Positions 60,065-64,000 of a stretch of 64,000 nt of DNA are shown here, piece by piece (positions within the stretch are counted from its first letter, which is position 1; each line of letters opens with the position of its first letter). The DNA lies in assembly GCA_017473555.1 (NCBI GenBank), contig JAFUKO010000068.1:1-64000 (forward strand), written 5' to 3'. A program made the position numbers and the translations under genes. The stretch comes from Ruminococcus sp. (lineage in GTDB: Bacteria; Bacillota; Clostridia; Oscillospirales; Acutalibacteraceae). The notes under the pieces were generated by a model. The model had not been told where the DNA came from. It made no database searches and worked only from the letters and a program-made list of their open reading frames with translations.

Positions 60065-60718
60065 TTCTGTTTCGAAATGTCCCGCCTCTACGGCACATAG
60101 GGATTTTTCCTTAGCATAAAGGAAATGGTGGTGCTTGATTTCTCCTGTTACGAGTGCATCAAAGCCGTATTTATCCATCAGTGTAACTGCGCCACTTCCG
60201 GCACCTGAGCTGACAGCAACCTTTTTGATAGGCTTGTCACCGATTTGTGTGTATTTTACACTGTTTATATCAAGCTGTAATGCGACAAATCTTGCGAATT
60301 CTTTGTCACTCATCGGTTTGTGTAACTCTCCGACACACAGAAAATCTTCAGGATACAAAACAGTGTTTTTAAGATCAAGATAGTTTGCAAGTATCTGGTT
60401 AACTCCGAAAATTGCAGCTCTGTCAAAGTTAGTGTGTAAGCACAGAGCAGAAAGGTCGTTTTTGATAAGCTTGTAAACTATGCTGTCGCTTGTAACCTTT
60501 GTAAGAGGGGAGAAAATCACAGGATGGTGACTTACAATGAGTTCACAACCAAGCTCTTTTGCCTCCTTGATTACATCGTCTGTAATGTCAAGGCAGCATA
60601 AAACTTTTGTGACAATAGTATTCTCGTCACCAACTAAAAATCCCGAGTTGTCAAAGTCTGCCTGCGTGTCAAATGGAGCGAGTTCGTCAACAACTGAAAT
60701 GATATCTTTTATTGTCAT
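60044..60718 (-). CDS. Nif3-like dinuclear metal protein, apparently truncated by a frameshift
   Basis: A 224-residue product of the Nif3/YbgI (DUF34) family, which binds two metal ions; its function is not settled. SHHPVIFSPL, LHTNFDRA and CAVEAGHFETE supply the metal-binding residues. The family has a further 30-50 residues, which are found in the -1 frame directly downstream (59880-60064). The present stop comes five codons after GHFETE. It overlaps trmK by four bases, the common Firmicute arrangement. The truncation could be a real mutation, programmed slippage or a sequencing error. Confidence 0.85.
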   Translation of the reverse strand: MTIKDIISVVDELAPFDTQADFDNSGFLVGDENTIVTKVLCCLDITDDVIKEAKELGCELIVSHHPVIFSPLTKVTSDSIVYKLIKNDLSALCLHTNFDRAAIFGVNQILANYLDLKNTVLYPEDFLCVGELHKPMSDKEFARFVALQLDINSVKYTQIGDKPIKKVAVSSGAGSGAVTLMDKYGFDALVTGEIKHHHFLYAKEKSLCAVEAGHFETESIAVFQ

Positions 60719-61371
60719 AAATTACACTCTCCTTTGATTTTGCCGATAACAGGCAATAACTCCTTGTTACCGATGGAGCGTTTTTGGAGATGCGACAAAA
60801 CGTGTTTTAAATACGCTTTTGATTGTTCATCTGATGGGTTGAGCTTACCTGTATATAGAAAGCTTTCGTCAATCTGTTTTACATCACCTGTATATTCAAC
60901 GAGCATAACGGTGTAGTGTTTGCTGTCGCACTCACACGCTTGTTGCTCAATAATCTCAAAGCCGTTTTCATAAAGATATTTTATGAGCACTTCGCATTTT
61001 GTCATAGGTTGTAGAATATAGTGTTTGCCTTTGGTTTTAGCCCAAGGACAGTCGTTTAAAATCTTTGAGATAAGTTCTCCACCCATACCTGCGATAACGA
61101 TGTCGTCAGCTTCAGTAGAGTTTACTTTCTTAAGTCCATCAGACAGCCTTAATGTGATGTTGTCACTTAGCTCGTATCGGTTTACAGTATCAAGTCCACT
61201 GCATAACGGTCCTTCGTTGATATCGCACGCAAGAGCCCTGTTTATAACACCATGTAAAACCAGCCACACAGGTAAGTATGCGTGGTCAGTGCCGATGTCA
61301 GCAAGGGTTGCACCTTTTCGTATAAAGGAAGCACAAAGGCTTAATCTGTTATCAAGTGAGAAAAGTCTCAT
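60715..61371 (-). CDS. trmK: tRNA (adenine(22)-N1)-methyltransferase
   Basis: A 218-residue Rossmann methyltransferase that methylates A22 of tRNA. LADIGTDHAYLPVWL is the SAM-binding block, and IVIAGMGGELI and HYILQPMT are family motifs. It precedes and overlaps the Nif3-like gene, a conserved pairing (YqfN-YqfO in Bacillus). Confidence 0.94.
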   Translation of the reverse strand: MRLFSLDNRLSLCASFIRKGATLADIGTDHAYLPVWLVLHGVINRALACDINEGPLCSGLDTVNRYELSDNITLRLSDGLKKVNSTEADDIVIAGMGGELISKILNDCPWAKTKGKHYILQPMTKCEVLIKYLYENGFEIIEQQACECDSKHYTVMLVEYTGDVKQIDESFLYTGKLNPSDEQSKAYLKHVLSHLQKRSIGNKELLPVIGKIKGECNL

Positions 61372-61378
61372 GGCTTAA

Positions 61379-61573
61379 TCAGATAGCAGAATTGATTTTT
61401 GTAATCAATGCATCACAATCAGCAGAATGAACCATACAAGCCTGCTCGATAGTTTCGCCTCTTGCAGAAGGACAACCTAAACAGTGCATACCCATCTCAA
61501 GGAAAAACTGAGCAGTCTGTGGGTACTGGTCGAGTACATCGCCGATGATAGAATTTTTTGTTACCTTATCCAT
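61379..61573 (-). CDS. DUF1858 small protein
   Basis: A 64-residue protein from the ATG at 61573, after TGGAGG. The pattern IIGDVLDQYPQTAQFFLEMGMHCLGCPSARGET is that of DUF1858 proteins, with a C-x2-C pair of a probable redox or metal-binding type. The function is unknown. The longer frame to 61687 lacks a ribosome binding site. It starts the trmK operon, ending 7 bases before trmK. Confidence 0.85.
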   Translation of the reverse strand: MDKVTKNSIIGDVLDQYPQTAQFFLEMGMHCLGCPSARGETIEQACMVHSADCDALITKINSAI

Positions 61574-61686
61574 AGTGTAAACCTCCAAAGTTAGTTTTAA
61601 AATATTTGTACTTAATATATCACACAATACGGCAAAAAACAACAGTTTATACAATAGGATGAGTAATTTAGCGGATACAAAAAGCA

Positions 61687-61714
61687 AACGGCGTCCGAGT
61701 ATTCGGACGCCGTG
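61687..61714 (-). terminator. Terminator of the zinc-ribbon gene
   Basis: CGGCGTCCGA pairs with TCGGACGCCG. On the minus strand TTTGCTTTTTG follows. Confidence 0.85.
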
Positions 61715-61747
61715 AAAAAGCGATATTTTGGCATTGCGAGGTATATC

Positions 61748-62032
61748 TTAAGCTTCTTCTGCTTCTTTCTTCTTTGCAAAGCATTCGCTGCAATAGTAGT
61801 CTTTACCTTCCATAGGTCTGAATGGAATAGTAGCTTCGCCACCGCACTGTGCACATGTTGTAGTGTGCATCTCGCGTGCTGATTTAACAGCATTCTTGCG
61901 AGCAACTCTGCAAGCCTTGCAACGCTGTGGTTCGTTTACGAACCCTTTTTCTGCATAGAATTCCTGTTCGCCTGCTGTGAATACAAATTCAGCACCACAA
62001 TCTTTGCAAACCAGAGTTTTGTCTTCGTACAT
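61748..62032 (-). CDS. Double zinc-ribbon protein
   Basis: A 94-residue protein with four CxxC pairs (CKDC, CKAC, CAQC, CSEC) forming two probable zinc ribbons. The family (CxxC-x-CxxC SSSPR-type) is common in Clostridia and has no known function. Some members may bind nucleic acids. It has its own ribosome binding site and terminator, and lies between the sigma factor gene and the trmK operon. Confidence 0.85.
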   Translation of the reverse strand: MYEDKTLVCKDCGAEFVFTAGEQEFYAEKGFVNEPQRCKACRVARKNAVKSAREMHTTTCAQCGGEATIPFRPMEGKDYYCSECFAKKKEAEEA

Positions 62033-62063
62033 AGTGTAACCTCACTTAAAAAAAATATAAAAT

Positions 62064-62101
62064 CCCGCGACGGAGTTGCACCGCCAAGTACTTTTCGGGA
62101 T
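62064..62101 (-). terminator. Terminator of the sigma factor gene
   Basis: On the minus strand ATCCCG pairs with CGGGAT around an inner hairpin (GGCGG with CCGTC), followed by TTTATATTTTTTTT. Confidence 0.7.
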
Positions 62102-62110
62102 AAATGACAA

Positions 62111-62704
62111 TTATTTGGACAGCTTTTTTCGGATACGATACAAAGCGTTGTCAACCGCTTTTTCAGTAACAGAAAGCTTTTCAGCGGCTTCCTTGTAGGA
62201 GTATCCGGAAAGATGCATAGACAGCACGCTTTTCTCAAGAGGAGAGAGCACGCCTGTGATTTTCTCGTAAACGCTACTCAGAAACTCTTTTATCTCCAGT
62301 GTTTCCTGCATAGTCAGTGAAGTTATATCTTCAACGGCATTTACTGAATCATCAATAGGTTCGATATTGCTTTCAGGTACACGGAACTTAGCTTTTGAAA
62401 GGCGTCTGATGGTGCGGAAACGGTTTTCCACGCACAGCATAGCGTAATTCTTGAAAGACTTACCGCTGTTTGCATCGAAAGTTCTGCACGCAAGCATAAA
62501 GCCAATGAGACCTTCCTGCATAATATCTGAGTGTTCGTATCCGTCCGCACAATCGCGGAACTTGGATGCGATTGATGCTATAAGTCCTATGTATCTCGCA
62601 CACATATTTTCAAACGCTTCGTTTGCCAGTGAGCCACCTGATTTTATGAAGCCGACAAGAACGGCATCTGGACATTTTTCAAAAGAGCAGGATGCTTCAT
62701 TCAT
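62111..62704 (-). CDS. Sigma-70 family RNA polymerase sigma factor, SigH-like
   Basis: A 197-residue sigma factor from the ATG at 62704 (TGAGGT upstream). Region 2 includes ARYIGLIASIASKF and EHSDIMQEGLIGFMLACRTFD, and region 4 ends with GYSYKEAAEKLSVTEKAVDNAL. It has short length like sporulation/stationary factor SigH. It could direct competence or sporulation genes, but SigH identity is inferred from size and style, not a unique motif. YifB/ComM is divergent from it. Confidence 0.85.
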   Translation of the reverse strand: MNEASCSFEKCPDAVLVGFIKSGGSLANEAFENMCARYIGLIASIASKFRDCADGYEHSDIMQEGLIGFMLACRTFDANSGKSFKNYAMLCVENRFRTIRRLSKAKFRVPESNIEPIDDSVNAVEDITSLTMQETLEIKEFLSSVYEKITGVLSPLEKSVLSMHLSGYSYKEAAEKLSVTEKAVDNALYRIRKKLSK

Positions 62705-62932
62705 TGCTGTTACCTCACAAATATACATATCTATGATATATGATACTATGGTTTGCAGAAAAAGTCAACAGAAAATTAGTTTTTCTTAACAAAAATGCAA
62801 AAGATGATAATAATTATTGTGCAAAATATACAAGAAAAAGTCGTATACTTTTGCTTTGTGTCGAAGTGTGAAATGTGATAGAATAAAATGTAAAGGTCGA
62901 ATACTCTAAATATACGTTGGGAGAGGTAACAT

Positions 62933-64000
62933 TTGGTAGTTAAGTGTAACAGTTTCGGACTGTTTGGTATAGATAGCTTTTGTGTAGAGGTTGAGGCTGA
63001 TGTCAGCAGAAGTGTTCCATCATTTGATATAGTCGGACTTCCTGATGCATCTGTAAAAGAGAGTAAAGACAGAGTGCGTTCTGCACTGTCTAACTGCGGG
63101 CTGGAGTTTCCGCCTGCGAGAATAATAATTAACCTTGCTCCTGCCGACAGGAGAAAAGAGGGCCCTGTGTATGATTTGCCGATATTGGTGGCACTGCTAC
63201 AGGCAACAGGTCAGATAAATGCAGATTTATCAGAATGTGCTTTTGTCGGTGAACTGTCACTGTCGGGAGATGTAAGACGTGTGAACGGTATGCTTTCAAT
63301 GGCTATCAAAGCGTCACAGAGCGGAATAAAGAAGCTTTTTGTACCTTTTGATAACGCACTTGAAGCGGCTGTTGTAAAAGACATAGAAATATATCCTGTT
63401 AAAAGTGTCTTTGAGCTTGTAGATCATCTCAAAGGTAGGGGATATATCGAGAAAATACACTACGATTTTGATGCTGATGACAACGTTGATAGTGTGCTCG
63501 ATTTTTCACAGGTAAAGGGTCAGTATGAGGCAAAACGTGCGTTGGAAATTGCAGCCGCGGGTGGACACAACGTGTTGTTGATTGGTCCTCCGGGTTCTGG
63601 CAAAAGTATGCTTGCTAAAAGAATGGGAACAATACTTCCGAAGATGACCTTTGATGAAATGATAGAAACTACAAAAATTCATTCAGTAGCAGGACTTGTG
63701 CCTGAGAATAAGGGTCTTATAACCAACAGACCATTTCGATCCCCACACCATTCGGTGTCGGCAGTCGGACTTACAGGAGGTGGAACCGTTCCTCGACCGG
63801 GTGAAATTTCGCTTTGTCATAATGGCGTGCTGTTTTTAGATGAGCTCCCTGAGTTTAACCGCTCATCACTTGAGGCGTTGCGCCAGCCTGTAGAAGACTC
63901 ACAGGTTACTATCAGTCGCGCTATGGGTAGGCTGACTTATCCGTGTTCATTTACGCTGATAGCCGCAATGAATCCTTGTCCGTGTGGTTTTTATAATCAT
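62933..64000 (+). CDS. YifB/ComM-family Mg-chelatase-like AAA ATPase, 3' end missing
   Basis: The frame opens at TTG 62933 after GGGAGAGG and runs 356 codons to the right edge without a stop. The N-terminal ChlI-like domain ([19 protein letters not shown], then [12 protein letters not shown]) precedes the AAA core with Walker A GPPGSGKS and Walker [10 protein letters not shown], then [10 protein letters not shown] at the end of the visible part. ComM in other bacteria is a branch migration helicase used in natural transformation. Full-length family members have about 510 residues, so about 150 are outside the window. The TTG start explains why an ATG search misses it. Confidence 0.93.
   Translation, partial: MVVKCNSFGLFGIDSFCVEVEADVSRSVPSFDIVGLPDASVKESKDRVRSALSNCGLEFPPARIIINLAPADRRKEGPVYDLPILVALLQATGQINADLSECAFVGELSLSGDVRRVNGMLSMAIKASQSGIKKLFVPFDNALEAAVVKDIEIYPVKSVFELVDHLKGRGYIEKIHYDFDADDNVDSVLDFSQVKGQYEAKRALEIAAAGGHNVLLIGPPGSGKSMLAKRMGTILPKMTFDEMIETTKIHSVAGLVPENKGLITNRPFRSPHHSVSAVGLTGGGTVPRPGEISLCHNGVLFLDELPEFNRSSLEALRQPVEDSQVTISRAMGRLTYPCSFTLIAAMNPCPCGFYNH

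Noticed and set aside
61612..61905. 97-codon minus-strand frame overlapping the zinc-ribbon gene
   Set aside because: It overlaps a strong zinc-ribbon gene and its terminator in another frame, and its composition is shadow-like.
1..64000. tRNA, rRNA and CRISPR features
   Set aside because: I found no cloverleaf-like stretch with a T-loop motif, no rRNA signature and no repeat-spacer array on either strand.

Overview
The window looks like a chromosomal segment of a low-to-moderate GC Firmicute of the class Clostridia, most like the Oscillospiraceae/Ruminococcaceae and perhaps close to Ruminococcus bromii. Evidence: Gram-positive ribosome binding sites, a cysteine T-box leader, ftsEX with a secreted murein hydrolase, a Gram-positive type SOS box before recA, and two secreted proteins with type I dockerins. 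One of these combines the dockerin with starch-binding-like modules and Pro-Thr-Glu linkers, which recalls amylosome components. The genus is an inference.

Region 1 (1-1293): the first codons of an IS30-type transposase run off the left edge, followed by ychF on the minus strand. Region 2 (about 1276-13294) is a 12.0-kb integrative element inserted into the first codons of ychF. It carries a tyrosine integrase, a Tn916-type excisionase, an FtsK/TcpA-like translocase and a replication initiator with the complete motif set of eukaryotic CRESS-DNA virus Reps (HUH endonuclease plus superfamily 3 helicase). It also carries a DUF961/YdcP-like protein, a regulator, a J-domain protein, two secreted proteins of unknown role, a ribbon-helix-helix protein and a KAP-type P-loop NTPase. 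Upstream of rep lies a perfect stem-loop whose loop matches the NANTATTAC origin nonanucleotide of CRESS viruses. An 18-bp near-duplicate of the ychF start flanks the element, which itself supplies the start codon and ribosome binding site now used by ychF.

Region 3 (13.4-24.1 kb, plus strand) is core genome: HAD phosphatase, DUF4830 protein, RsuA-type pseudouridine synthase, MsmX/UgpC-type ABC ATPase, PucR/CdaR-type regulator, ftsE-ftsX-murein hydrolase, an unknown gene, greA and lysS. Region 4 (24.2-30.5 kb) holds mostly small accessory genes: a secreted leucine-rich repeat protein, DUF1349, a nucleotidyltransferase, lipoproteins, an XRE regulator with two matching operators, MmcQ, cyclase and an alpha/beta hydrolase. 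Region 5 (30.6-37.7 kb) has an EF-G paralogue facing a pgk-tpiA-gpmI glycolytic operon, then trmL. Region 6 (37.8-46.5 kb) is surface-related: a BspA-like dockerin protein, luxS with a GH25 lysozyme, a 1121-residue phosphoesterase/CBM/dockerin protein, and an ECF sigma factor with a membrane partner.

Region 7 (46.5-62.7 kb) is almost all minus strand: a polysaccharide deacetylase, cysE-cysS under a Cys T-box, recA-recX-rimO-pgsA, then prmC with a DUF1385 protein, a two-component system and an FG-GAP-like lipoprotein. It ends with trmB, trmK with a Nif3-like gene that appears frameshifted, two small cysteine-motif proteins and a SigH-like sigma factor. A plus-strand YifB/ComM ATPase gene runs off the right edge.

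The strongest candidate for something little described is the element in region 2: a bacterial integrative element that combines a virus-like Rep and origin with Tn916-like recombination and transfer genes, and targets the start codon of ychF.
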